Positions 1 to 8,673 of a stretch of DNA of 61,256 bases are shown here, one piece after another. Position 1 is the first letter of the stretch. Every line of letters starts with the position of its first letter. Origin of the DNA: Planctomycetota bacterium (GTDB taxonomy: Bacteria; Planctomycetota; Phycisphaerae; Phycisphaerales; Phycisphaeraceae); NCBI GenBank assembly GCA_024279865.1, contig JAJRRC010000005.1:1-61256 (forward strand), given 5' to 3'. Both the position numbers and the translations under genes were made by a program. A model generated the notes under the pieces. It ran no database searches and had not been told where the DNA came from. It saw nothing but the letters and a program-made list of their open reading frames with translations.

Positions 1-235
1 GCATAACGAAAAACAACAGGCAACACAAAAACATGACAACCACAGCCAACACAAAATTTTAACCTCACACGGATAAAAACTGTAAAACCTGAAGGTTTCG
101 CCTGAAGGCGAGGGTTTTAAACCCATCGTGGTGACAATAAAATCACTTGAGACGTATGGGCATAACAGCAGAAAAATGTACTCATTTTTGCGAGCCTGAC
201 GCCCCCTCATGCCTGTCCCATTTCATTCATACGTC
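1..235. other. Intergenic region with a nested hairpin
   Basis: No coding region is supported here. Around 82-118 a nested inverted repeat is visible: an inner CGCC-TGAA-GGCG hairpin inside outer arms AAAACC and GGTTTT, with CCTGAAGG occurring twice as a direct repeat. It lies about 120 bases beyond the stop of the minus-strand gene at 236 and could end its transcript, but there is no clean T-run next to the stem, so the role is uncertain. Confidence 0.3.
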
Positions 236-1357
236 TTACAGCAAGCAAGACCGTCTTTGAAACAGGCCCTCAAGCACGGGTCGCAGGCCTGGAGATTGGG
301 CGGGATCGTCAAGACCTCGGGCGATCGCAATTAAAAGTCGAACCAGGCCATCATAATCATCAATTGAAATAATCTCAGACGCGATTTTGCCTGTAGTTTC
401 ATTCATATTGTGATAATTGCCCAACGGCAAGCATAGGCAAGTCGAAATGTAGCCATAGGCTTGAAAGGCTGACGCTTCACAGGTTCCGCCGGGCATAAGC
501 CTTCGTTGCCATTGAAAGTTTTTGTCTTTGGCCTGCATGTGACGAGCGATTTGAGAGATGCGGTAGGTCAGATCTGGATCAAAGGTACTTGTGGCATCGC
601 CGACGCGAACAATCGGCCCCCCACCGATGGGAGACTCGGCATAACTTTTGGAGTTTTCCAAACAAATCAACCTTGCTCCCTTGGGAACGGTTTTGGCTTT
701 GCAGGCCGCAATTGCGCCGATGAAGGCCACCTCTTCAGCTCTGGTTAAAAGCAATCGCACTTCCGTGGGAATTTTTAGACAAGACGTTTGTGAAGTAATG
801 GCATCAAAGGCTGCGATGGCTGCTGCCACGCCTGCCATATCATCACAGGCTGGGGCGTGCAAGCGTTTACTTCTATTTTTCCCGGTTTTTTTAATCTGTG
901 AAGAACCCACATCCCAGGTAATCACATCACCTTTCTGGGCAGTCACGGGACGGCGGAATTTAATTTTGAGTTTTTTAGCATCACGCGTTGGGTCGATCCA
1001 TTGCGTGACCACCCCCTTTTGGCTCGCCAATGCGTTGTGATGCAGCAAGACTTTGGTGTCTTGGAAATAGGAGTCTTTCACGCCGCCTCGGAATTCTGCG
1101 ATGAGTTCGCGTGGGCTGATTATTTCATGGACCACAAAGGCGGGATGGTCTAAATGGGCGGTGATATAGATGGGTTTGCGTGAACGCTGTGTGTTTTTGT
1201 GCAAGATCGTCAAATTGCCGTACCGGTCACGTTTGAGTTGCCAAGTTCGATGCCGACGCACCAGTTGTTCGACCCAATCGATCACGCGATCTTCTGCTCC
1301 TGAAGCCGTGGGAAGATTGGTGAGTTCAAGTAGCCATTGATGGTATTGTGGTTTCAT
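236..1357 (-). CDS. M42/M28-like metallopeptidase (aminopeptidase-type hydrolase)
   Basis: A 373-residue protein of the M42/M28 co-catalytic metallohydrolase type, which usually removes N-terminal residues from peptides in the cytoplasm. The expected metal ligands are in order: His68 in AHLDHPAF, the Asp pair near 172 in ACDDMAGVAA, the Glu pair near 208 in TRAEEVAFIGA, an acidic residue in LICLENS, and a late His in GNYHNMNET. There is no signal peptide. It starts at an ATG and stands alone downstream of the flagellin terminator. Substrate specificity cannot be read from the sequence; the CDDMAG motif differs somewhat from the usual IDDRAG, so it may be a divergent branch. Confidence 0.8.
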   Translation of the reverse strand: MKPQYHQWLLELTNLPTASGAEDRVIDWVEQLVRRHRTWQLKRDRYGNLTILHKNTQRSRKPIYITAHLDHPAFVVHEIISPRELIAEFRGGVKDSYFQDTKVLLHHNALASQKGVVTQWIDPTRDAKKLKIKFRRPVTAQKGDVITWDVGSSQIKKTGKNRSKRLHAPACDDMAGVAAAIAAFDAITSQTSCLKIPTEVRLLLTRAEEVAFIGAIAACKAKTVPKGARLICLENSKSYAESPIGGGPIVRVGDATSTFDPDLTYRISQIARHMQAKDKNFQWQRRLMPGGTCEASAFQAYGYISTCLCLPLGNYHNMNETTGKIASEIISIDDYDGLVRLLIAIARGLDDPAQSPGLRPVLEGLFQRRSCLL

Positions 1358-1383
1358 ATTGGCATCAAGGGTCTCTGCCCTGT

Positions 1384-1425
1384 AAAAGAGAATATCCGCA
1401 CTCTACCAAGCGTGCGGATATTCTC
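1384..1425 (-). terminator. Rho-independent terminator of the flagellin gene
   Basis: A perfect 13-bp inverted repeat (arms 1388-1400 and 1413-1425, core GAATATCCGCA) has a 12-base loop. On the minus strand it is followed directly by TTTT. It lies 57 bases past the flagellin stop codon, at the end of the flagellar operon. Confidence 0.85.
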
Positions 1426-1481
1426 GGTTATTCTTATATTTTCGATACAAACAGCGTGTCAGCATCTGCATCAAACGGTAA

Positions 1482-2948
1482 TTACTGGAGCAGGCTCAAG
1501 ACGCTTTGAGAACTGTTATTCGCCAGTGCCAAAACCGAAGTTCCTGCATTGACCAGTACCTGGGCGCGGGTTAGGCGTGCGGTTTCAAAAGCAAAGTCTG
1601 TATCTCGCACACGACTTTCACTGGCAGTGAGATTTTCGAGCGCGACGGTTTGACTTCTGAAGGTTGTATCAAGCGTATTTCGTTCAAACGCACCGAGCCG
1701 TCCACGGAGAATCGCGATTTGATCGGTTGCGACTTCCAGAATGAGCGACGCTTCTCGCTGTTTACCGCCGACGAGACTGTTTACGCCCCCGGAGGCTACA
1801 GAATTGAGGAACCCTTTGGATTGATTTCCCAGCTTGCTTGCCGCCACGGATGGAAGTCCAAAGCCAACGCGTTGAGAAGTATCAATCGATGCTCCGATTT
1901 GGAAGTCTGCACCGCCCCCAATGATCGTAAAGGAGGTACTTTGCAGCGTCTGGGACGCAGCTCTGGTGAGTTCCATTTCGACATTGATGGTTTGGGAACG
2001 CAGGCTGACTTTTTGTCCATCGCCCAATGCAAGGTTGCCGTTGACCAGTGCAAGCACATCTTCTCCGGTATCACGTATGATGGCTGCGCCACCCTGTTGA
2101 TTGAAGGTCTGGAAGAAAGATCCGGAATTTCGATCCAATTTTCGCACACTGACAAAGGCATCGCTACCCACTTCTTGGGAGGTGATGATTAAGCCTGAGG
2201 TTTGATCGGTCGGATCGACAAGATAAGCCGAGACACCGGTGGCATCTGAAACCTGATTAAGGTTAAAGACCACTGCTGAAAGCGAGGTACCACTGGTGAC
2301 ACTGATAACTTGCACGCCGGTTGGGCCGGTGACTTCAAATTCAACACTGGAGAGGAACGCCCCTGGCGAGCCCGCGGTGTTACCAGAGATGAATAGCTGT
2401 GCGGTTTCAGCACTGGCGAGCACTTCAACGGTGACGGGGATCGTTGAATTGGTACCAAAGTTAGCACCAAAGATATCCACATCGTTGAGGATGCTAGTAT
2501 CTTCACCACTGGTGAGGTATTCCAACGAGCCGTTGAGCACTTTGAGACCTGCAAAGGTGGTGGAATTTGAGATTCGGGTGATCGATTCGATGGCCGAGTC
2601 GATTTGCAACTGGTTGGCTGCAATTTCTTCACTACTAAAACCGCCTGTGTTGGCTGCTTCAACAATAAGTCCCTGAATATCCACCAACAATTGCGAGATT
2701 TCAGACAGTGCCGCCTCGGTGGTGGCAATGACGTTTGATGCTCGCTCGATGTTGCTGATCGCCTGAGTGGTACTGGATATCTCCGAACGCAAGCGTTCAG
2801 ACACAATCAGCCCAGCGGGGTTATCAGCACCACGGTTGATTTTCAAGCCCGTGCTCAAACGTCGAAGGCTGGTACTGAGGTCCATATTGGACCGAGCCAG
2901 ACTTTGTTGAGCGACAATAGATCCGATGTTTGTATTGATTCTCGACAT
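1482..2948 (-). CDS. fliC: Flagellin (filament subunit)
   Basis: A 488-residue flagellin, exported by the flagellar type III apparatus and polymerised into the filament. The N-terminal D0/D1 domain (about 1-140) is conserved, with SLRRLSTGLKINRGADNPAG; the C-terminal D1/D0 region (about 400-488) has RVRDTDFAFETARLTRAQVL and ends in SLLQ. The middle (about 150-390) is a variable surface domain. It is the last gene of the operon, directly after csrA, and has a very strong Shine-Dalgarno (AAGGAGG, 6 bases before ATG). That ribosome site lies in the loop of a 7-bp hairpin resembling a CsrA-binding site, so translation is probably controlled by CsrA and FliW. Confidence 0.97.
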   Translation of the reverse strand: MSRINTNIGSIVAQQSLARSNMDLSTSLRRLSTGLKINRGADNPAGLIVSERLRSEISSTTQAISNIERASNVIATTEAALSEISQLLVDIQGLIVEAANTGGFSSEEIAANQLQIDSAIESITRISNSTTFAGLKVLNGSLEYLTSGEDTSILNDVDIFGANFGTNSTIPVTVEVLASAETAQLFISGNTAGSPGAFLSSVEFEVTGPTGVQVISVTSGTSLSAVVFNLNQVSDATGVSAYLVDPTDQTSGLIITSQEVGSDAFVSVRKLDRNSGSFFQTFNQQGGAAIIRDTGEDVLALVNGNLALGDGQKVSLRSQTINVEMELTRAASQTLQSTSFTIIGGGADFQIGASIDTSQRVGFGLPSVAASKLGNQSKGFLNSVASGGVNSLVGGKQREASLILEVATDQIAILRGRLGAFERNTLDTTFRSQTVALENLTASESRVRDTDFAFETARLTRAQVLVNAGTSVLALANNSSQSVLSLLQ

Positions 2949-2970
2949 GACAATCCTCCTTGATTGTCCT
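2949..2970 (-). promoter_or_regulatory. CsrA-type hairpin presenting the flagellin Shine-Dalgarno
   Basis: Read on the minus strand, arms GACAATC and GATTGTC form a perfect 7-bp stem closing a six-base loop AAGGAG; the stem ends at the base before the flagellin ATG. CsrA favours GGA in hexaloops of short hairpins, so the GGA of the ribosome-binding site is displayed exactly as a CsrA target. Binding would block ribosome entry. The geometry is seen; the function is inferred from the neighbouring csrA and fliW genes and from the known Bacillus hag leader. Confidence 0.75.
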
Positions 2971-2992
2971 GTTCGTGATGGTTCGGTTTGCT

Positions 2993-3012
2993 AACCCGTA
3001 ATCCTGTAGGTT
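2993..3012 (-). promoter_or_regulatory. Possible second CsrA site in the flagellin leader
   Basis: About 45 bases upstream of the first hairpin, the minus strand carries ACAGGAT within a loop closed by AACC and GGTT. ACAGGA matches the core of the CsrA consensus. A pair of sites at this sort of distance is known in the Bacillus hag leader. The stem is only 4 bp, so the support is modest. Confidence 0.4.
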
Positions 3013-3079
3013 TTTGAGTGCAAACCCGCCATCTCTGGTTCTTGTTTTCGCCGCTTTGCTGCGGCACGTTAATCTATCT

Positions 3080-3343
3080 TTACTGAGGGCCCGGCGGTTT
3101 TGGCTTTTTCCCGCCTAGCTTTCTCAGGTTTTCGTTAGCGATATTCAGATCATCTACCTGGATGTTGCTCGCTTGGGCATTTTCACTGCGGATCGCTTCG
3201 TACACTTCTTTTCGGTGTACCTGAATCGATCTCGGTGCGTTGATACCCAGTCGAACTTTGTCTCCACGAATGTCGACGACGGTGATTTCAATCTCGTCGC
3301 CGATCATGATCGTTTCATCGCGTTGGCGCGAAAGCACCAGCAT
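3080..3343 (-). CDS. csrA: Carbon storage regulator CsrA, translational repressor
   Basis: CsrA is a small dimeric RNA-binding protein that represses or stabilises mRNAs carrying GGA hairpin loops. The protein is 87 residues: the first 60 form the canonical fold, starting [18 protein letters not shown] and with the [10 protein letters not shown] helix, followed by a longer basic, proline-rich tail ending KKPKPPGPQ. The start was placed at 3343 because GGAAGGAG lies 7 bases before that ATG; a longer upstream reading would remove the conserved N-terminus. It sits between fliW and the flagellin gene, the arrangement in which CsrA represses flagellin and FliW relieves it. Confidence 0.96.
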   Translation of the reverse strand: MLVLSRQRDETIMIGDEIEITVVDIRGDKVRLGINAPRSIQVHRKEVYEAIRSENAQASNIQVDDLNIANENLRKLGGKKPKPPGPQ

Positions 3344-3441
3344 GTTCAGGCTCCTTCCATGGGCCTTGAAAACGTCTTTCACACGAAAAACGCTTCCTGT
3401 TCAACTGACGCCTCCTTGCGTCAGACACTTCCGTTACCAAC

Positions 3442-3888
3442 TCAAGCAGACATCGCTTGAACCGGACTTCCCAGTTCCACCAAAGGAACACGGGTGGTAA
3501 ATCGACGGTCACTGAGGACCAACTGTTCACCAACCTTGGTCGCCACATTGATGACCAGCGGTCCTTGCAGATTGCCTGTGAGCAATCGGTCGACCTTGTT
3601 GACAATCACAAAGACCTGAGCGTTACTAATGGACTGAATGCCAAGCTCTCGTAACTGATCCTGTTTCACTGGCACCTTGTACGTGGGAACAAAAAGGCTC
3701 GGGTCTGTCACCACAAACGCAAGGTCCGGGGCTTCGGTTGATTGCAGCCAGAGAAAGTAACCTTCCTCGCCTGGCTCAATGAGGACGTAACGGGTGAAGT
3801 TGGAAAAGCCCAACAATCCCTTGGGGAATACAATCACGCGATTGTCATCCACCTCCACTTGTCCGAATCTTGATGTGTTTACGATCAT
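3442..3888 (-). CDS. fliW: Flagellar assembly factor FliW (CsrA antagonist)
   Basis: FliW is a cytoplasmic protein that binds either flagellin or CsrA, so free flagellin releases FliW onto CsrA's partner cycle and couples flagellin synthesis to export. The residues FGQVEVDDNRVIVFPKGLLG and YFLWLQSTEAPDLAFVVTDP are family signatures, and the length of about 148 residues is normal. I prefer the internal ATG at 3888 (GGAAGGATGG lies about 7 bases upstream); an alternative ATG at 3918 would add ten residues. It lies between flgL and csrA in the same orientation. Confidence 0.93.
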   Translation of the reverse strand: MIVNTSRFGQVEVDDNRVIVFPKGLLGFSNFTRYVLIEPGEEGYFLWLQSTEAPDLAFVVTDPSLFVPTYKVPVKQDQLRELGIQSISNAQVFVIVNKVDRLLTGNLQGPLVINVATKVGEQLVLSDRRFTTRVPLVELGSPVQAMSA

Positions 3889-4036
3889 TTCCAATCCATC
3901 CTTCCGACGACCATCCATCCTGGACCTTTGTTCATCTCCCCCGGGGCGATGCGAACGGAATCCTTCCGTTCGATATTTTTCTTCGATCAGTCACGACCGG
4001 TCGTAGGCCGTGTCTGATGCGCAACTGCTGCGCCAC

Positions 4037-6013
4037 CTAGCGCAAAAAGTTCAATAAGCTCTGCTGCAAATTTTGCGCTCCGACGCTCAAACTTGCCTGC
4101 AATTGTTGCTGCAACTGTTGGAACTTCAAAATAAGTTCCGTCATATCGCCTTCTTGCAGGTCACTTAGCAAAATTTCTTCTGTAATCTTCAATTCAGAGG
4201 ACCTTTCTTGTGCTCTTTCGGCTCTTTGAGTTCGAATGCCGATTCGAGCACGGCCTTGTGTCACAAACTCTGTGTCACGTTCTATATCACTTGTAGCAAG
4301 CGAGATGCCACGCGAGTCATTTTTCAGCAAACTTTCTTTTAAATTAAATAAATGTGTAAAAATGCTGTCTACCTGCACCGCAGCGTTGTCCTGGCCTGTC
4401 ATGGTGTTGGCAGTTCCTGCGTTGATGAGGATGCCCAGGTCTGTTGCTGCGAGTGATTCGTTGAGTTGGGTGACTTCAAAGTTAGTTGCACCGGCGGTGT
4501 TGTCTTCGAGGGTAAAGCCGTTGCCGTCGGCAGCGAGTCCGATGTTAAAATCGGTTCCCAGATCGCCCGGGTTCCCCACGCTCAACCCCGCGGCAGTGGC
4601 TGCAGCGCCAAACGTGGCCAAAACATCTTCTACGTCTACCGCGTTATCTAAATTAATATCAAAGGCTCTGCCATCATGGAGCGAAACACGCACATCATCT
4701 TCGCCTTGAGCCCGATCCACTCCCACGCCACGATTAAAATCCCTGAGTTTGGTAGTGGTGCTGAAGGTTCGCACGCCCAAATCTCCTGCGGTGGTTCCAC
4801 CTGCATTTTCGCCGATGGTAAGATTAATGCCGCTGACTTCACTGATGAGGTTCATGCCGGTCCCAGCATCATTGATTTCAAAGCGTAATCCCATGTGCAG
4901 GCCGTCGATCACATTGTTGAGGTCTTGCACGGTTTTGGCATTGGAGAAGTCTGCGATTTTGGTGGTAGCGCCCTGGGTAATTTTTAGGCCGCCGGTCCAA
5001 TCCACACTTGGCCCTAAATCGGTCAAGAGGGTTTGCATGGTCAGGTTCACGCCTGGGTCTGCTCCAGCGACGGTGCTTGCGTTGGTTGCGGTCAGTTCAA
5101 TTCCCAAGTCTTGTGCGGTCACGCCAGCAGGCAAATCCGAGATGCTCAAGGCATGTCCTGCCGCCGCGGTTAATTCAAAGCCACCGCCTGCAAGCTGAAA
5201 GCTCCCTGCTGTGGGGTCAATATTGTCAATGGCATTTTGAACACGAGTCACCACATCATTCATGTTTTGAGCGGTATTGAGGTCCACCGTCGCCAAGGTT
5301 CCATCGACATTGATCTGGAAGGTGCCTCGTCGAATGCCTCGCCCCAGCGTGCCGTCAAGATCATCTAGCCGGGTGCTTGGGAAGGCATTGGGGCTCAAAT
5401 CCACCGCTCCCGCCACGCGGCCGGACAGTGCGTTGAGGCCGTCGGCCCCGTTGTAGTTATAGGCCAGTGGATCGCTCAAGCCTGCCTGGCTGATCATATC
5501 CGTGGTTCCACCGAGGTAGCGAATACCGCCGAGGAATGGTTCAAAGGCCAGGTTGTCTACATTAGCGCGGTTGGCGTTGCCGGTGAACAGGCCGATGCCG
5601 CCGATGCGGCGATTGGTGATATCCATGAGGCCGCTGATTTGTCCATCCACGACGGCTGCTTCTGCTTCACGGGTGGCAGCATCGGAGGTGATTCCGATTT
5701 GGCTCAATCCCAGCGAATGTGCTTCGATTGCCAAAGCGCCGATATCGCCCATGGCCTGATCGACGTTGTTAAGCATGCCAACAATATGATCCAAGTTGCG
5801 ATCCTGTTGAGCGCGTGCGTCGAGTTGCTGATTGATCAGCAAAATAGCCGACGTACGAGCCGGAGCATCGGAGGGCTTGTTGATTTCTCTGCCCGTTGAG
5901 ATCGCCAATTGAGCTTTGTTTAAGTCATCTTGGGTACGACGCAACTGTAGTAACAGCTGATTGCTGCTAAGCAATGAAGTCGTGCGGCCGTAACTGGAGG
6001 AAATGCTACTCAT
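4037..6013 (-). CDS. flgL: Flagellar hook-associated protein 3 (FlgL), expanded
   Basis: FlgL joins the hook to the filament. The N-terminus (TTSLLSSNQLLLQLRRTQDD, ISTGREINKPSDAP) and the C-terminus (ILLSDLQEGDMTELILKFQQ) are flagellin-like and typical of FlgL. At 658 residues it is about twice the usual length. The extra middle (about 200-540) holds three related segments, each with a VQxxI or similar helix, a DLG(I/V) turn and an ADGNGF or GGGFEL strand, resembling flagellin_IN-type hook domains. It starts 10 bases after the flgK stop. The extra domains probably decorate the junction; their role is unknown. Confidence 0.93.
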   Translation of the reverse strand: MSSISSSYGRTTSLLSSNQLLLQLRRTQDDLNKAQLAISTGREINKPSDAPARTSAILLINQQLDARAQQDRNLDHIVGMLNNVDQAMGDIGALAIEAHSLGLSQIGITSDAATREAEAAVVDGQISGLMDITNRRIGGIGLFTGNANRANVDNLAFEPFLGGIRYLGGTTDMISQAGLSDPLAYNYNGADGLNALSGRVAGAVDLSPNAFPSTRLDDLDGTLGRGIRRGTFQINVDGTLATVDLNTAQNMNDVVTRVQNAIDNIDPTAGSFQLAGGGFELTAAAGHALSISDLPAGVTAQDLGIELTATNASTVAGADPGVNLTMQTLLTDLGPSVDWTGGLKITQGATTKIADFSNAKTVQDLNNVIDGLHMGLRFEINDAGTGMNLISEVSGINLTIGENAGGTTAGDLGVRTFSTTTKLRDFNRGVGVDRAQGEDDVRVSLHDGRAFDINLDNAVDVEDVLATFGAAATAAGLSVGNPGDLGTDFNIGLAADGNGFTLEDNTAGATNFEVTQLNESLAATDLGILINAGTANTMTGQDNAAVQVDSIFTHLFNLKESLLKNDSRGISLATSDIERDTEFVTQGRARIGIRTQRAERAQERSSELKITEEILLSDLQEGDMTELILKFQQLQQQLQASLSVGAQNLQQSLLNFLR

Positions 6014-6022
6014 CGTTTTTTA

Positions 6023-7729
6023 CTAAATTAGCCCCAAAATAGTTTGCATCATTTCATCAACCACGCTTAAAAATCGGGCGCTTCCTTGAAACGCTCGCTG
6101 ATAACTCGAAAGATTGATCACTTCTTCGTCCGAGTTCACGCCACTGATTGCTTGCTGCTGGGCATTGAGACTGGACTGTACAATTACATCTGCTTCAAAC
6201 GTACTGCGAGCCTGTCCAAGACGGCCTGCGTATTCTTCAATGTGACGATTCCATTGTTCGGTCAGGCTAATGCCACCCAAATCAGAAAGTGATTCAGATC
6301 GCAAGCTAGACAAGGCCAAGGCATTGGTGTTGCCGCCAGGCACATGCCCTTGGGTCACTGCCACTTTACCTGGGTCGTTGCTGATTATTTGGTTGATGTC
6401 GATGGTCGCGCCATCTTTGCCTGTGAAAAAGGTATTGATTCCTGCGACTGCGAGAAAGCCACTGGAATCATCGCTGAAAGAGAGTTCAAAATCGGAGCCT
6501 GAGGTTTGCAGCACCAACTGTCCGCTGGCAGAAACCGAAGCCGAAAGGTTATCGACATTGTTCAAAGCTGTCGCAATGCTGTTGAGCGTGGCATCATTGG
6601 TTGGATCAATGCCATCGAGATCCACGTCGATGTTGGTGGTGATGCGTTGACCTGTTTGAGCTTGGGTGAGATGAACTTGAAAACTGCCATGCTTGACATT
6701 AAAGGCAAGCAACGCATCTTCGGAATTCAAAACCGCGGTCGCATTTTCAAACCGTGTCACACCAGTCACCGATTCAAAACCCGTGGTTCCCTGGCCCTGA
6801 CTGTGTAGCAAGTTAACCTGATGAATCAGATTGGCTGCAAAGTCATCCAAATCTGCCATCGCACCATTGACGCTGCTTTCACGAGCTTCTAAAAGACCTT
6901 TAATTTCACCAGCCGTCGCAGGCAAAGGTGAACCATCAGCCCGCAGAACCAGTTGCAAATTCATATCATCGCCATTGGCGGTGCGTTTGAGTTGAATACC
7001 ACGGTTGGTTCCGTTGAGAATCACCGGGATCGAACCGACAAAAACGTCTACCTTGCCATCGCGTTGTTCCACCGTGGAAATGTCGACGTATTTGCTCAAT
7101 TCAGCGAGCAACGCATCGCGTTCATCCCGCAGACTGTTGGCTTGTCCATTGGTGTTTTCAACACGAGCCACTTCATTGTTGATCACCGCCAAACGGCCAA
7201 GCACTTGATTGGCTGAAGCCACCGCTGCATCCACGGACTCGTCCACCTGATCACGAAGACTCAGCATATTTCCGCGTAAATCCTGCACAAACGAACCCAA
7301 CTTACGGCCCTGCTCAATGACCAGCGTTCGCTTGGAATGGTCATCAGGCGTATTGGCTAATTAACTCCACGCATCAAAAAATTCTGTTAAATTGGTGGAC
7401 AAATCAATGTCCGTAAATTCATTTTCCAAGGCTTCAATCTGAGCCAACACGTCTTGCTGAACCTCCGATGCCGCTTGGTCAGAAATCCCACTGCGAATGC
7501 GACTCTCCAACGCTTCGGAAATGCGTCGGGTGATACTCTCCACGGTCACACCACTACCCACGAGAAGGCCGCTACTAAGGTTCCCGGTTTGAACAGGTGT
7601 CAGCGAAGTCGTCTGGCGGTGATAGCCTGGCGTTGAGACATTGGCAAGGTTATTACCAATAACCTCGAGCCCTGTCTGGCTGGCGAGAATGCCGGCACGT
7701 CCGATTTGTAAGGCATTACTTAAGCTCAT
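6023..7729 (-). pseudogene. flgK: flgK, hook-associated protein 1, interrupted by an in-frame TAA
   Basis: FlgK is the first hook-filament junction protein. Residues 1-122 are a normal N-terminus (SNALQIGRAGILASQTGLEV, GNNLANVSTPGYHRQTT) ending LTEFFDAWS; then comes TAA at 7361-7363, and the same frame resumes with LANTPDDHSKRTLVIEQG and continues to the C-terminus, which has the typical EEVINLSSYQRAFQGSARFL. Homologues usually have Glu (GAA/GAG) at the position of the stop, so one base change accounts for it. Without the stop the protein would be 568 residues. A TTG at 7300 could in principle restart the second part, but that product would lack the essential N-terminus. It may be a real nonsense mutation, a suppressed stop or a sequence error. 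Confidence 0.88.
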
Positions 7730-7756
7730 GGTTTACACTCGAAAACAATTAACTTT

Positions 7757-8272
7757 CTAAGCGGTCAAGCTAAACGTACTCACTGCCATCGCCTGCTTCG
7801 GCGGAGCGCCCTTGGCGCTGTACACAGAAACACCTGTGCAAACAGCACTCACCTTCTGCAACAAACCAGCCATGTGCTGCATCAATAACTCCGTGGCTTG
7901 ACGGGTCGTGCGAGACTGGGTCTGAGTCTGCAACATGCGATCACAAAGCTGCTGGCGAAACACCAACAGCCTGCCACGCTGAGGCTCTGGTAAAAGCTCC
8001 GCCAATTCGCCCAGCTTCATCGGTTTTGCCGCGTCAGGGTCCATCAACAACGTCAAGTCCGCGACCTGTTGCAAACGTACTTTTTCCAAATCGCCAATCT
8101 CACGAACCTCTTGGTTTTCCAGCTCACACAGCTGAGCCATCCGTTCTTGATCAGCTTGGCAGACGGCTTGACGCTTTTGGTCCAGCAACTTGGACAAACG
8201 CTCATGGGCCACAAGCTGCGACCGAAGCGTCCGTTCCAACGCGACCAGTGGTTGCTCTAATTGCTTACGCAT
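7757..8272 (-). CDS. FlgN-like flagellar export chaperone
   Basis: A 171-residue, almost wholly helical protein with heptad-like spacing, rich in Gln, Glu and Leu (LEQPLVALERTLRSQLVAHE, ELLMQHMAGLLQKV). Its size, predicted helical coil and position directly before flgK match FlgN, the cytosolic chaperone of FlgK and FlgL, although sequence identity in this family is always low. The ATG at 8272 is chosen over a TTG one codon earlier; it overlaps the end of the upstream rod-binding gene. The tail from residue about 145 is Ala- and Ser-rich. Confidence 0.7.
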   Translation of the reverse strand: MRKQLEQPLVALERTLRSQLVAHERLSKLLDQKRQAVCQADQERMAQLCELENQEVREIGDLEKVRLQQVADLTLLMDPDAAKPMKLGELAELLPEPQRGRLLVFRQQLCDRMLQTQTQSRTTRQATELLMQHMAGLLQKVSAVCTGVSVYSAKGAPPKQAMAVSTFSLTA

Positions 8273-8666
8273 CAATATCTACTCCCGTACCTCTGTGGGC
8301 TGTCATTTTTTGATAAATCGTCTCAACAATTGGAAAGTTGGCCTTGCTCACAATTCGGTCCGCCAAAAGCGTATCGAGCTGAGACCCGAAGGTGTCCTCA
8401 GCCAATCCGCCATGCAAAAAAGACTTGCCAAAAGGACTGTGCCGCATCTGCTGCAACAACGGTAAAACCAAGGTACGGGCCACCAACTGTTCAGCCGCTT
8501 CACGAGCTGGCTCTCCCCCGGAAGTTTCGGACACGTTGCCGAGGGTGTTGCCGGGGGCACTGCCGGGGGCGGGGGTATGGCTTTTGAGCAATTGGTCAAA
8601 GTCACGGGACATCCCCGCGGTGCGGGCTGCCTGGAAAGTCATGTTGTTTAGGGCATCTATTTTCAT
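8265..8666 (-). CDS. Rod-binding protein (FlgJ N-terminal type) with repeat-derived linker
   Basis: A 133-residue protein corresponding to the rod-capping half of FlgJ, without the muramidase domain; MltA-like enzymes may supply that activity. The family motif is seen in the second half: LVLPLLQQMRHSPFGKSFLH followed by GLAEDTFGSQLDTLLADRI. Between the first helix and this domain (about residues 30-53) is a Pro/Gly/Ser stretch (HTPAPGSAPGNTLGN) encoded by GC-rich 12-bp repeats. ATG at 8666 is preferred over a GTG one codon upstream. The gene follows flgI with a gap of a few bases, as in other flagellar operons. Confidence 0.82.
   Translation of the reverse strand: MKIDALNNMTFQAARTAGMSRDFDQLLKSHTPAPGSAPGNTLGNVSETSGGEPAREAAEQLVARTLVLPLLQQMRHSPFGKSFLHGGLAEDTFGSQLDTLLADRIVSKANFPIVETIYQKMTAHRGTGVDIDA
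8515..8575. repeat. GC-rich 12-bp repeat array inside the rod-binding gene
   Basis: Two inverted blocks face each other: CCCCCGGAAGT at the left and GCCGGGGGCACTGCCGGGGG at the right. On the coding strand it gives a TPAPGSAPGN-type linker in frame with the gene. Confidence 0.75.
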
Positions 8667-8673
8667 CACGTTT

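Noticed and set aside
1650-2806. Overlapping frames on both strands of the flagellin gene
   Set aside because: They have no recognisable domains and run across a clear flagellin.
3040-3085. Sigma-28 promoter for flagellin
   Set aside because: TAAAGATA and GCCGCAGC are only 13 bases apart after TAAA and the second box matches poorly; it overlaps the csrA stop. I could not support it as a feature.
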